From: Proteromonas lacertae
Lineage: Eukaryota > Sar > Bigyra > Opalinata > Proteromonadidae
Direction: 5' to 3'
NCBI GenBank assembly: GCA_002245135.1
Contig: NGBS01001184.1
Span: forward strand, 1-64,000
Length of the DNA stretch: 64,000 nt
Every line of letters starts with the position of its first letter. Position 1 is the first letter of the stretch. The position numbers and the translations under genes were made by a program. The notes below the pieces were generated by a model, which saw nothing but the letters and a program-made list of their open reading frames with translations, had not been told where the DNA came from and ran no database searches. Positions 23,094 to 33,993 of this stretch are shown here, one piece after another.

Positions 23094-23249
23094 CAGATTT
23101 CAAAAAATAAATAAAACAATCAAGCTTATTTAAAAAGGTTTGAGGTTGCCTATTTCGCTCATTATTAATATTTGCATCATTTTTATTATACATGTGTTAT
23201 ATAAACTCATGAAACATTCAATATATAGAAAAATTTTAGAATATATATA

Positions 23250-23581
23250 TTATTCTTCTGTAATTGATTGTCCTGCAATTTGCCTATACATTATAAACTA
23301 AATAGAGGATATACATTGCATCTACATATCTATCAATAACGTTCTCTACACAACTTTTTTGATTTGAGTTCAGAGTTTTAGTTGGCACTTTAACACACAT
23401 GTCAAATGCTAAATCGATCATTTTTACTTGATATTGCTAAGAGAACAATAAAGAAAAAAAAGAATACAGCTATTTCAGTTGCATAACTAATCATAATCGC
23501 ATCTGGAGCTTTTTGTTGTCTATAAAGACGATATAAACAAAATTAAAAATACTTTGGCATATTATTTGCTGAGTAAGACAT
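23250..23581 (-). CDS. Small Tim-family intermembrane chaperone (Tim13/Tim8-like) lacking outer cysteines
   Basis: About 77 residues in four exons with introns of about 30-33 nt. The core AFDMCVKVPTKTLNSNQKSCVENVIDRYVDAM aligns with Tim13 (CFRKCIGKP...KCIAMCMDRYMDAW in outline): the motif DRY-DA and the inner cysteines match, while the outer cysteine of each CX3C pair is Ala and Val. Such chaperones escort hydrophobic carriers through the intermembrane space. With only one disulfide the fold would be less stabilised; reduced small Tims are known in some protists. The neighbouring NDUFS6 is also mitochondrial. Confidence 0.7.
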
Positions 23582-23750
23582 GTTTTATGAAAATGATAAA
23601 AAATATATTCGTTTCAATTATTCATAATTTTTCTTTTTTCTTCACTTAGTATGAGCTGTGCAATTTCAAAATATATGTATCATTACATTAAAACCAATAA
23701 CAAACATACTTATAAAGAATAATAATAAAAATATTAAGTTGAAATTGATT

Positions 23751-24407
23751 TTAATCCATTCTTGTCTTTAATTCCCTAGTAACTATTTGAGTGGGTGTAA
23801 CAATATGAACCACAGCTCCCCAACCACTCAATGCATCACGATCTATACCTGCTAATAGAGCTTGTGATGTTGCTTGGAATAAATCTTCTGGAGACATATC
23901 TGGTTTATAAAAAGCTTCACATGCACCTATTATAGTACTTTCACCTGTTCCAGCTGCTGCAAATGGACAGTTTTGTTGATCTGCACCAATAAAATCACTT
24001 GTATTAATGTAAGGGTTATTGTCCTATAAATATTTCATAAGATAATATTTAAGATATACTTTATCTAAACCTGCAATAATTGGCTGAATGAAGTAAGGTC
24101 CCCATCTTTTCTGATATAAAAGGTTGCATACCAAATGATTGAAAACTTCTGGGCTCATGTTTCTATTTTCTCTTAGTTTATATAATTGATGGTGAAAAAC
24201 TAGAGTTTCATGTAAAGTATCAACATCTGTAACTAAGCCGCTTAATCCAATGAATAACTTTGGATTTATTTTGAAGACTCTCTGCATGTGCATATCTTGT
24301 GTAGTGAGACGAGTTGAAAAACGTCGATCACTTCCTATACATACGCAATTTTTGCCAGCCATTGCAATTATGGACGAGCCATTATATTCAGTAATATTGT
24401 CACCCAT
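23751..24407 (-). CDS. PSMB3: 20S proteasome subunit beta type 3
   Basis: Non-catalytic beta subunit of the 20S core. It begins with the beta-3-type N-terminus (TEYNGSSIIAMAGKNCVCIGSDRR), in which the catalytic Thr of active beta subunits is absent, continues through LFIGLSGLVTDVDTL and PYFIQPIIAGLD, and after one intron (24024-24059, 36 nt) ends with AAAGTGESTIIGACEAFYKPDMSPEDLF and GWGAVVHIVTPTQIVTRELKTRMD in outline, as in PSMB3. About 206 residues, normal. Its promoter is shared with the divergent AC19 gene, 106 bp away. Confidence 0.95.
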
Positions 24408-24460
24408 TATTATATTGATATTACGAGGAAGAAAAAAAAGAATAAAAAATGAATTGTAGG

Positions 24461-24489
24461 GTTCAAGCTTATTTTCTATTTGGCTTGAT
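24461..24489. promoter_or_regulatory. Paired TCAAGC and GCTTGA motifs between PSMB3 and AC19
   Basis: GTTCAAGCTT and TGGCTTGATC lie between the divergent starts at 24407 and 24514. Same motif as in other promoters of the window; position supports a role in transcription start, not tested. Confidence 0.45.
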
Positions 24490-24513
24490 CATTATTTTGT
24501 CATTTTTGTGAAA

Positions 24514-24905
24514 ATGGAAGAACCTATTGAGGGAGACAGTGATATTGTATGATATTATGCTCTTTTATGTCTTTATCTAGCCAATAATAACAAATGATAT
24601 ATCACAGACTTTTGTTTTCAAAAATGAAGATCACACTTTAGGAAATTCATTACGTTGTGTGTTAATGAAAAAGTACAATTATACTATTAAGAGTGTTATT
24701 TATATTCTATAGTCCAGATGTTTCTTTTTGTGGTTATAGTATTCCTCATCCATTCGATCATTTGGTGAATTTGAGATTGCAGACCAATGGCAAACCAGCA
24801 AATGAAGTTTTAAGAGATGGTTTGCATGATTTGAAATCAATTTGTGAAATAATGAAAGACAAATACAAACAAGCTCAAAAAGATTACATATCCCCCAAAA
24901 AATAA
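24514..24905 (+). CDS. POLR1D: RNA polymerases I and III subunit AC19 (RPAC2)
   Basis: Shared assembly subunit of RNA polymerases I and III, partner of AC40. Clear family motifs: FVFKNEDHTLGNSLRCVLMKN, PDVSFCGYSIPHPFD and NLRLQTNGKPANEVLRDGLHDL in outline. Exons 24514-24546, 24581-24672 and 24713-24905; introns 34 and 40 nt. The GYSIPHP motif distinguishes it from RPB11. About 105 residues, full length. Confidence 0.93.
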
Positions 24906-25027
24906 TATACAAAATTATAATCAAATATAGAGAGCTTTTATTTTTCTTTTTTTTTTTAATTAATAAAATTATATATTTATATAATAAGTTGTGTGTTGTA
25001 TAATTCTTATTTTCTTTCTTTCTCTCT

Positions 25028-27796
25028 TTAATCTATATGTTCTTCCATATAATCCATAAATCTTTTAGCATATGTAAATGGTGGTTGACAAGAAATACCA
25101 TGTCTATCAAAAGCAAATGATTTAAAGAACAATTCACCTCTCTTATAATTATCATATTTAATCAAAGTATCAATAACACCGAAGAAATAGATATGTTTTT
25201 TATCACTAGATAATAAACCACCACTATCTCTTTGATAAAATGGAACTCCAGGTACTTTCTTCACTGATTTAGTGTAAGGTTCTTCTCTATTGTGAACACC
25301 AACTAATAAACTATAATCTATAATATTATGGGAAGCTAAGAAATCAGTATCAGCTTTTAATTGGTTTATTAATGTTGTTTTTAAAGAAGGTCCTACATGG
25401 AATGGCTCTTCAACATCTAAATCTTTCAGTGCAATATTTGGATTCTTTTCACCTTTAGTGATTCTACCAACCCAAGAACCTTTCAAATCATACTTCCAAT
25501 GTATATCATAAGGAGTATTGAATAAATTACCCATCACTACAAAATACATTCTTTTACCACCTAATTTGGAATGTTTTGAAAATCTCATTTGATGAGCTCC
25601 CATGTAATGGATTAATAGTGTATCTTTATTAGTTAATATATGACTATAATAATCTTGTAATGTTCTTCTAAACAGTAAATGCTCACCATGACTCACTGTC
25701 TTTACCATATAATTACCATCTTTTGTATAATAGAAAAATGAACCACTTTTACCTTCTGAACCTAATTCAGATAATGAACTCAAATTACCAGTGATTAAAC
25801 CTTCTAATAGTTGTTTTGGACCGATTGATTGTAAATATTCATCAGCAGAAACACCCCAATGTTCTCTTAGCTTCTTAAATACCATTGGAGCATAATCTAC
25901 AAATCTACATACAGGTTGTTCTTCCATCATTTTAGGTGGAACAATTGAGAATTTCTCCTTCATCGTATAATCTCTAATTTCTAATGGACGATCCATCTCT
26001 GCATTGGTACGACTTACTGCAATTCTTACACCATTCATAAGATCTAATACCATATTCCAGTTCTCATGTCCAAATGGAATAGCTAAACCATTAGTGGATT
26101 TATTACCTGTCATTGATGTTGGTCTTGGTTCTGCAATACCATCTCCTTTAGGTGAATTAATAGCAGTATCATCCATTATATCTTCGACCTTATTTGCTAA
26201 ATCAACTTTTACTTCATCATTTAAGATTTGTGTAGTTTCTGCGACACTCTCAGATCTTCCTCTTGGAACTTCACCAAATAAAACTCTTTGAATAGTATTC
26301 TGCATTTTGTCAATTCTATTAATTAAAGTCAATTGTTGTTTTGCTGCTCTTTTTAATAAATCATTCAATTCTTCTTGTTTCTTCATATTGATTGAAACAG
26401 GTGAAGCAGCAGGAGGATTTTTAACATCAGATGATGATGATACATTTGTTTTAATATCATCAGGTTTTGGATCTTTTTTATCTTTATGATGATGTTTTTC
26501 TTTCTTGGGAGTTTCCTCTTTCTTTGGTGGATCTTCTTCTTCTTTAGGTTTCTCTTCTTTCTTTGGCTCTTCCTTTGGTTTCTCATCTTTATCTTTATGA
26601 TGGTGATGATGGTGTTTCTCTTCCTTCTTTGGCTCTTCTTTAGGCTTTTCCTCTTCTTCCTTTGGTTTCTCCTCTTTTGATGATTTATCTTTCTTTTTAT
26701 CATCTTTATCTCTATGATGGTGATGATTTGATTTACTATGATGATGATGCTTTCTACTGGAAGATGACATTGGTGGTTCTCTTGGCGTAGTTGCTCTTGG
26801 TGTAGTTGGTTTATTTTCACCTTCTTTCTTATTCACTTCATTATTATACTCATCAGTTTTATTCAAATATAATGAAGAAGCTGGTGCAACACCTTGTGAG
26901 AATTGCTCAAGACTATCAACCACAGATCCTCTTCGATGAGGAGTACTTTCTAACAGATTCAATGAATCATTTAATAAATGTGCTACTATTGATACATCTC
27001 TCATTGCTACTTTTAATCCTTCTGAGAGATGTGCTAACACCTTTGATTTATCTGCATCTGTATCTGAAAAGCCAGGATCTGAATGAGAATCTAAACTTAC
27101 TCCACTCATCCAATTCATCATATCTGGATTCTTTGTCATACATACTTTATAGTCATTATAGTCGAATTTACCATCTCCATTTGTATCTATCATATTAAAG
27201 GTCTTTCGAATATATTCATCGGAGATTTTTGAATTTAATTCAGCATTCACTTTCTGTGGTTTTCTTTCATCATTTACTCCAGTAATTCTAATATAATAAT
27301 AATGATAATAATTTATTAAATACGAATCCATATATGCCATAATTTGACCAGCTGATTTCATCATAATTTCCCATTCATCATAATTTACTGAGCCACATCT
27401 ATCCATATCAAGGATACGAAATGAGAATTGCATTTTCTCTTCTTCTGTACCTGAAGTCATTGTTGATAAAGATGTGATATAATCTTCAAATGTAAGCGCT
27501 TGAGCATTACGAACATCGAATGCATTAAATATTAAATCACAAAGCGCTGATTTGTTCACTATACCGATGATACCCATACATTTACGGAATCCTTCTCTAT
27601 ATTTATATAATGTAGGTATAGTATACGAGTCTATAGTACCTTCACGCTTACAAATTTTGATAAAACGGTTGTAATACACTCTGATATCATCACAACCGAA
27701 ATGAGTTTTTTTCTATAAATAGAGAATGGATAATAATACTGTCAGAGCTTCTAATTCTGGTGGTAGCTTTTCACCCTTCTTGATCGGCTTACTCAT
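25028..27796 (-). CDS. EF-hand-containing phosphatidylinositol phosphate kinase (PIP5K type)
   Basis: About 890 residues. Start ATG at 27794-27796 with a 27-nt intron soon after; a 36-nt in-frame intron near 27290-27325 would add a false insertion. The N-terminal ~200 residues are calcineurin-B/NCS-like: FDVRNAQALTFEDY, LDMDRCGSVNYDEWE and IDTNGDGKFDYNDY; the last EF loop looks fully competent, the others partly. A Lys/Glu/His-rich disordered linker (residues 290-430) follows. The PIP-kinase domain (about 540-880) has GSFFYYTKDGNYMVKTV (ATP Lys), YDLKGSWVGR, NIIDYSLLVGVH (catalytic Asp) and IYFFGVIDTL, and ends with a basic YAKRFMDYM segment. It likely makes PI(4,5)P2 at membranes under Ca2+ control. 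Confidence 0.88.
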
Positions 27797-28133
27797 GATT
27801 TTTATTCTAAGAGTTAATAGAATACTAATTCATACATTTACGAAATTAGATAGTATACAAAGACGATTAATAAATTTATATATATAGAATAAAGAGAGAG
27901 GGAAGAAAAAAATGAAAGATATGAAAAATTCTAATCAAGCCAGTTAAAAGCTTGAATCTTTATTTGAAACCACTAAAAATTTTGGGTAAATTTTTGAAAT
28001 TTTCAAAATATTTCCTTTTCTCATTAATTTTTATAATTTTTCTATTTCCCAACACAAAATACAATATATTTTTTATTTCTATTTTTGGTTTCAAATTGTT
28101 TTTGCTCATCATAATCATTTTCTTTTTAAAAAA
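27797..28133. other. Intergenic stretch between PABP 3' end and PIP-kinase start
   Basis: 337 bp. TCAAGCC and GCTTGAA motifs occur at about 27934-27957, some 140-160 nt before the PIP-kinase ATG. An open frame on the plus strand here is low-complexity (Phe/Leu/Ile/Lys) and not convincing. Confidence 0.5.
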
Positions 28134-30016
28134 TTACTTGTTTTCAGTCAATACGTTTAAGGCTTCTTGAATCTTATTTTCTAACATAGCAGGAGTGTCA
28201 ATCATCAATAAAATTTCAGGAACTTCCATCTCTAATAACATTCCAGTTATCTTTGGAGCTTTATCTGGTTGTGTTTTGGAAATACTTTGATATAAATATT
28301 CACCTAAAGCATTCTTTTGTTCATCAACTGTTCTAGCATTAGCAATCAATGATTGAGATAAAGATTGTTGTCTTTGTGGTTGAGGTTGTGGCATAACCAT
28401 TCCTCTTGGTTGCATTGGAGCCATTGCTCCTGGATGCATCATTGGTGGTCTACCTTGAGGAGCACCTCTTGGCATTTGTCCTTGTGGTTGTTGTCCACTT
28501 TGTTGACCTTGTGGTTGTTGTTGTTGTGGCGGTGGTGCCATTCCCATTGGACCTCTTGGACCAGCTGGATATCCCATATATGGATTACCTCTTTGCATAC
28601 CTCCTCGAGCAGCAGCTGCTGCGGCGGCATTAGGTGGATACATAGCATTGGGTGGATAGATTGGAGCAGCTCCTCTTGGCATCATTGGATAGCCATAAGG
28701 TGGTGGATAGAATTGAGGTGGCATCATCATTCTTTGTTGTGAGTGTTGTTGAGATAATTGAGCTCTTCTTACTTCTTTTCTTTGAGCTAAAGCAACATAC
28801 ATTGGTTTGCCATTGGACATTTGATGTCCATTCATTCCACTGATTGCAGCATTAGCTTGTTCAGATGTTTCAAAACATACAAATCCAAAACATTTACTAT
28901 TACCTGATTCATCTTTCATTATTCTAGCGGATGTTATTGTACCAAATTGTTCAAAATCATGACGTAATGTAGCTTCATCATAATCACTACCAATATTCTT
29001 AACATATAAATTCTTTCCTTGAATCTTGGATAAGAATTCTTGTTTTTGTTTTTGAGATTGTTGTCTGATTTCCTTCATTCTTTCAGTCTTACTTAAAGCT
29101 TTTCTTATATATAAAGGTTGACCACCTTCTACTAAAGCTGCTTTATCGTTTAATTCTTCTACAGCTTTTACAGCTTGTTCATGTGTTTTAAAGTTAGCAA
29201 ATCCAAATCCTCTATTCTTTCCAGTTTCTTCGTTCTTTGGTAAATATAAAGATGTTACTTCTCCTGCTTTTTGGAAGAATTCAATGAATTTCTTTTCATC
29301 CCATTCTTCAGGAATGTTCTTGAAATAACAGTTAGTCCAAGCTGCAGTACTTGGTCTGTTTTCTCGACTAACAAATGGTCCAACATATATTTTCTTTCCT
29401 TCAATATCAATATCATTTAATTGTTTAATAGCTTCTTGTGCCATTTCTTCAGTTTCGAAGTGGACAAATCCATATCCTTTTGATTTACCATTTTCATCAG
29501 TTGCTACTTTGCATGATAAAATGTTACCTAATAATGAAAATGTATCGTATAATTCTTTTGAATCGATTTGTGGAGCTAAATTCTTTACGAATAAGTTTCC
29601 TTTGTTGTTATGTCTCATTGTTGGATCTCTTTGAGACCACATGATACGACAGGGTTTGCCGTTGATCTTTTCAAAATTCAATATATTAAGAGCTCTTTGT
29701 GCTATTTAAATATTATTAATAAATGCTTTGATTTATAATATATTAATACCATCATCAGCTTTGGTGAAATTCACGTAACCATAACCAAGAGATTCTCTTG
29801 TTGTCTATTTTAATGTTATAATAATAAGCAATACTGTATCACGGCAGATTCTTATGTTAGTAACTTGTCCAATTTGACTAAAATGATGGAACAATATAGC
29901 CTATAATAATAAAACTGTTATATTCTTACTTCCGTAACGTCTGGGGCCAAATCACCTACGTAGAGGGAAGCTTGCTGCAAGGGTGTAGAACTTGTTGTTT
30001 TTTGATTATTTGACAT
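28134..30016 (-). CDS. PABPC1: Cytoplasmic polyadenylate-binding protein
   Basis: Binds mRNA poly(A) tails and links them to translation initiation and decay factors. About 590 residues: four RRMs (RRM1 LYVGDLAPDVTE...GYGYVNF; RRM2 LFVKNLAPQID...GYGFVHFE; RRM3 CYFKNIPEEWD...GFGFANF; RRM4 LYVKNIGSDYD...CFGFVCFE), a Pro/Gly/Gln/Met-rich linker with MYPPNA and YPMMPRG, and a C-terminal MLLE domain (GEYLYQSI...KITGMLLEMEVPEILLMID in outline). Three introns interrupt RRM1 (29, 30 and 48 nt). Domain order and length match the family well. RRM3 carries ACYF-like RNP2 variation but is normal otherwise. Confidence 0.95.
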
Positions 30017-30344
30017 TTTTCTTCCGTGCAGAGTTTTTTTAGTTTTTGTATTTTTATGAAATGATTAATGAGCTCGAAATTGAACGAACCAATTAAATCA
30101 TTTTTCATTTAATGCTTGACTTGGCTTGAATTGTATTTATTTGTGTTTTATACATTCTTTTACAGTATATTATGTTTATTGAATGCAAATCATTAACTTT
30201 ATATTCATCTACAACCAAAAATGTGATTTATCTTACTTAATAACTATAATCACACATTTATTAAATTCTAAAAACAAAAACAGAACATGTCAACAAATAA
30301 AAATTATTTAAAATTAAATAAATAGCATGTAAAATTACACAGAC
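30017..30344. other. Intergenic stretch upstream of PABP
   Basis: 328 bp, AT-rich. A doubled motif, TTGACTTGGCTTGAAT, lies at 30117-30132, about 100 nt before the PABP start. No exon or RNA gene seen. Confidence 0.5.
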
Positions 30345-30789
30345 TATGAATTTATTAACTCCTTCTGTTGTTGAAGCCATCGAATTCCTCTAAGACCACT
30401 TCCAGCAGCTATATTTGTTTCTTTACCATTTATTATAACAGCAGTAGCAACTATACAAATTAATAATAAATACAATACTATCATCTTCTGGTACTGTATC
30501 TTGTGCTATATTATTATTCTCTTCAACATCATTTCCTTCATCACCTTTATGACAACAATACTCACAATCTCCACAATTGCAGGTATCCCAATCACAACAA
30601 TGATCTGGACAGCAGCTAAAAGTTTGACATAATTCACATCCATCTACTTTACTGTTATCTATACACAACATCAAATAAATTAATTTTTATACTATTGGGT
30701 ATTGAGTGTGTAATATGAGGTTCTTCATTTCTATTCTATAAAGATGGACATTCATACTTTATGTTGGCCGCAGAACCTTTTGTAGTCAT
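30345..30789 (-). CDS. Small Cys-rich protein, unknown
   Basis: About 115 residues in four exons; introns end in TAG and are about 27-34 nt (near 30476, 30665, 30725). The middle is a dense cysteine block, CELCQTFSCCPDHCCDWD followed by CNCGDCEYCC, at least 13 Cys in 32 residues, then an acidic stretch and a C-terminus GKETNIAAGSGLRGIRWLQQ. No signal peptide is visible, so it is probably cytosolic and could bind zinc or another metal; the CC spacing is not that of metallothionein or PLAC8. The first exon (MTTKGSAANIK) is the least certain. Confidence 0.55.
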
Positions 30790-30891
30790 ATATTACTTAT
30801 TTAAATAATTATAAAAAACGAATATAAGTTTTTGAAGTTCAAGCTTGTGGGTTTGACGAGTAACAGTTTTCGTTATTTCTGAAGTAAAAAC

Positions 30892-31991
30892 ATGGATACA
30901 ACTACACTAAATATTGTGAGAGAAAAAAATGCAATGATAGAAAGGTATACTTTTACATAACTTATATTAGTCGACCAACTCCAGATCGAAGAAATTTGTA
31001 TAGATTTGCTGAAAAACAGGTTGCAAGAGATAAAAGAGTATAAAATGATGAGATAATATATGAAATAGAAATTAGATCAATGGAAAGAAGCTAAAACTAT
31101 GATTTGTGAACAAGATCCACTTTTTGCTAGAGCGTATTATTTTAGTTTTATTTACTTTTATAGTACTTTATCAAGACCACCAGATATGGATAAAAGAGAA
31201 GGAGAAACGTATAAATTCAAAATTTCTTTCTTTAATTTAATTTTATTAGACTTGCTCCAGGTGAATTAAGATGTAAAAAAATCCGACATTTAGTTGATAG
31301 ATTAAGATATTATAGAGAACAAGAACGTTATTATCGTGAAAGATGGAATGATGCTTGTACAGCTTTAGATTATGGTGATTTCAGAGCAATGACTCCAGTT
31401 CCAATAGATGGTGTATATCGTCCATTCGATACAGCAATTGCTACTTATGGAGATATCTATCATCCACCAGAAATACCACCAATGAAATGTTCTAGAATGG
31501 GAGAAAGAACATGCGAATTCCCACCACCAGCACCAGGATCCTATATTACACCTAAAGCTAAGAGAAGTCATTCCGCTATTGAAAGAGCAAGAAGTCAATT
31601 ACCAAAAACAGATTCATCATTACGTTCAACCACTGCGAATGATGTGATACATCCACCAAATTCATCAACAAGCTGTTATCATAAAACACAGAACTCTTTA
31701 GCAATGACTCGAACAAAAGAGGCAGAAAAACCCAATGATCATGTAATTGTAAATAGTGTAATGATGAGTGGTATTCAAAGACCACTAACACCTGAACATG
31801 ATGATACAGATTATAGAAAACAAGCTAATGAAAGATTTAAGACAACATATCGTACTGGACACGTTGATCCTTGGAAAGCAGTAAAAAATCCACAAAAGAA
31901 ATATTATGATGTTTTGCCTAAGTATCATCCTTATGGTACTGTAACTAAATGCTTGGATTGGCCTGGATATAATATGTATTGTTCATTTTAA
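30892..31991 (+). CDS. Unknown Arg/Pro/Tyr-rich protein
   Basis: Five exons joined by introns of 26-42 nt (about 30947-30972, 31046-31076, 31133-31162 and 31210-31251). About 315 residues: a basic helical N-terminal half (RRNLYRFAEKQVARDK, KIRHLVDRLRYYREQERYYRERW) and a C-terminal half with many short Pro/Tyr motifs (VYRPFDTAIATYG, PPAPGSYITPKAK, YDVLPKYHPYGT). No catalytic domain, TM or signal peptide. This mixture resembles microtubule-inner or axonemal proteins, but I cannot identify it, and that is a guess. Confidence 0.6.
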
Positions 31992-32658
31992 TGTAGATTA
32001 TATAATGTATTATTTTATTATAATTGAATGTGTTGAAGGGTAATAATAATAGTAATAGAGTTAAATATAAATAAACTAAAGGAATGAATGTGATTATTGA
32101 TTGTAGAATAATTTTTCATATATTTATATAGCAGAATTATATTTATAATGATTAATTATAGCAAGAATAAAAATATGACATTATAACAGAAAGAATGGTA
32201 TAACCCATATTAATTTTCATTTATGAAAATCTTTTAAAATGAAATATTATTAAAGAAGTGAAATTTTAAAAGGGATTTATAAATACGGAGTGACAACATA
32301 CTTGTAGTAAGTAGAATTATTCATGTTTATTGTTGTCTTTATACCTTTTTAAAAACTTGATTTTTGTTGAAACACAACCATTCTTACTCATTTTCTGGCA
32401 AATAAGCCTTACTGCCAAAACAAATGCAGTTATGCTATTTCGAATGGGTTGTTTCTTTCAAAAGCGAGACAACTTCATTTGTTTAGCGTACTCTCCGTTT
32501 AAGTCGATTTTACTACAAGTAAAAATTCCTTTCCATTGCTTTTTCTCTAAAATAGCAGTGATTTGTATTAAAAAAATGAAAAAATGCAAAATAGAATTTC
32601 AAGCCAAGTTTTTAAATCCAAAATCTTTTTTTGAACTTGCTTTTTTAAAGTAAATCAA
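31992..32658. other. Intergenic region entering the palindrome arm
   Basis: The palindrome arm begins at 32269. The part 32269-32658 is 5' sequence of the DIX-J gene and is repeated exactly at 36617-37006. It contains a 107-codon open frame (from 32330) that I do not believe is coding, and a TCAAGCC motif at about 32601-32607, some 55 nt before the start codon. Confidence 0.55.
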
Positions 32659-33992
32659 ATGTCTCAAGTGATATTCTATGTAGTTCAAAAAGCCAAGGGT
32701 GATGATCTGACTCATCCGAATGCTTATGTTCTATCAAAGTATGAGTTATAAATTACATTCCTTATTTTAATGATAATAGACCAGCTGATTCTGGAGTAAC
32801 TCTTCAAGATATAACTAGCACATTCCCATTAGCCAAAGTAGGAGGTCAATTCCACTTTCGTTTTCGAACAAGTGTAGGTAAGAGAGAAACAGTATGGCAA
32901 GATGTGACAAATCCAAATGAAAGAATCCCAACTTACCATGGAAATATCTTTTTGAAGGCTTTAAGACTCAATTCTCTTGGAATAAGTCCTAAAACTGGTG
33001 TTACATCTCCAAGTGCCAGTGCTACTGCTCCAGTTGCTTCCAAGCCAGCTACTGCTCCAGTTGCTAAATCAGTAACTCCAAAGAAATCTCCTCCTAAACC
33101 ATCAGAACAAGTATCTGGTTTACAATCAACAGGTGGAGTTATCCACACTCCAAAAACCAAAGCAACCACACCTAAAGCAGCTACTCCGAAAGCCAAACCA
33201 ACTGCAAAACCTGTGACACCCAAAGCTGCTCCAAAAGTATCTCCAAAACCAGTTGCTAAACCAGCTGCTAAACCAGTTGCCAAACCTAAACCCAAGCCAA
33301 ATAATGATGAACTATTACAAGGTAGTAGTAGTAGTGATGATGAAGAAGAAGATTTATTCGGTGGTAATAATGTAAGTAAGAAATTAGATGCTGATGCCAA
33401 TCAATTAACAGGAGTTGATTTATCTGATAAATCTGAAGAAGTTCAACAACAAATACTGAAAGCTCAAAAAGAATTGAAAAAGAAACAGATGGAAGCATTG
33501 AAAGAGATAGAAGCTCGAAAGAATCAAGAAGAAAAACGAGCTGAAGATAAAGAAAAAAGTGCTGAAAAATGGGAAAAGAAGATTCAAGTTTGGGCTGAAG
33601 AGAATGGTATAAAGAGAAGTATTCAAGCATTATTAGCTAGTTTACATACAATTTTATGGGAAGATGCTGGTTGGAAACAACTGAATATAGGTGATTTAAT
33701 GAATGATAATAAAATCAAGATTTATTATTTCAAAGCAAGTCGTATAGTTCATCCAGATAAAGCAATTGATTATACTCCTGAACAACAATATATAGCTGAG
33801 AGAGTATTTGATGCTTTAAGTCAAGCTTGGAATAAATTCCAAGCCGAAAAGAATGGACCTGCAATGCCTTTCTAAGATAATTATGATATTGTTATTAATA
33901 TTTTGTTTTTGTTTTGGGTTAGTATATGAATATAAACAAATTATTATATTGGAAAAGCTTATTAGTCAAAGAAACAAACATTTTAGACTTTT
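32269..33992 (+). repeat. Left arm of 1.72-kb near-perfect palindrome
   Basis: Equals the reverse complement of 35283-37006: coordinates of paired bases sum to 69275 over the whole length with no indel. I found one substitution (33978). The arm covers the promoter region, the whole DIX-J gene and about 115 bp after its stop. The spacer is 1,290 bp. Confidence 0.95.
32659..33875 (+). CDS. DIX-domain plus auxilin-type J-domain protein, copy 1
   Basis: About 392 residues. Exon 1 (32659-32738) and exon 2 (32780-33875) flank a 41-nt intron. Residues 1-95 resemble a DIX polymerisation domain: VIFYVVQKAKG, GVTLQDITSTFPL, FHFRFRTSVGKRETVWQDV and IPTYHGNIFLKAL track Dishevelled/Axin (TL-DFK, FFK, P-F-G). 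A Pro/Lys/Ala-rich linker, an acidic Ser block (GSSSSDDEEEDLFGG) and a coiled coil follow. The C-terminal J domain is auxilin-like: SLHTILWEDAGWK, the HPDK motif (RIVHPDKAIDY) and AERVFDALSQAWNKF. By homology it stimulates Hsc70 during uncoating of clathrin vesicles. Identical protein encoded by copy 2. Confidence 0.85.
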
Positions 33993-33993
33993 G

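Noticed and set aside
26307..26820. Lys/Ile- and Phe/Leu-rich frames over the PIP-kinase linker
   Set aside because: Shadows of the Lys/Glu/His repeats in the real gene.
32330..32653. 107-codon open frame in the palindrome arm
   Set aside because: Lies in the upstream region of the DIX-J gene, has no domain, and Lys/Phe/Leu-rich composition matching AT-rich noncoding DNA.
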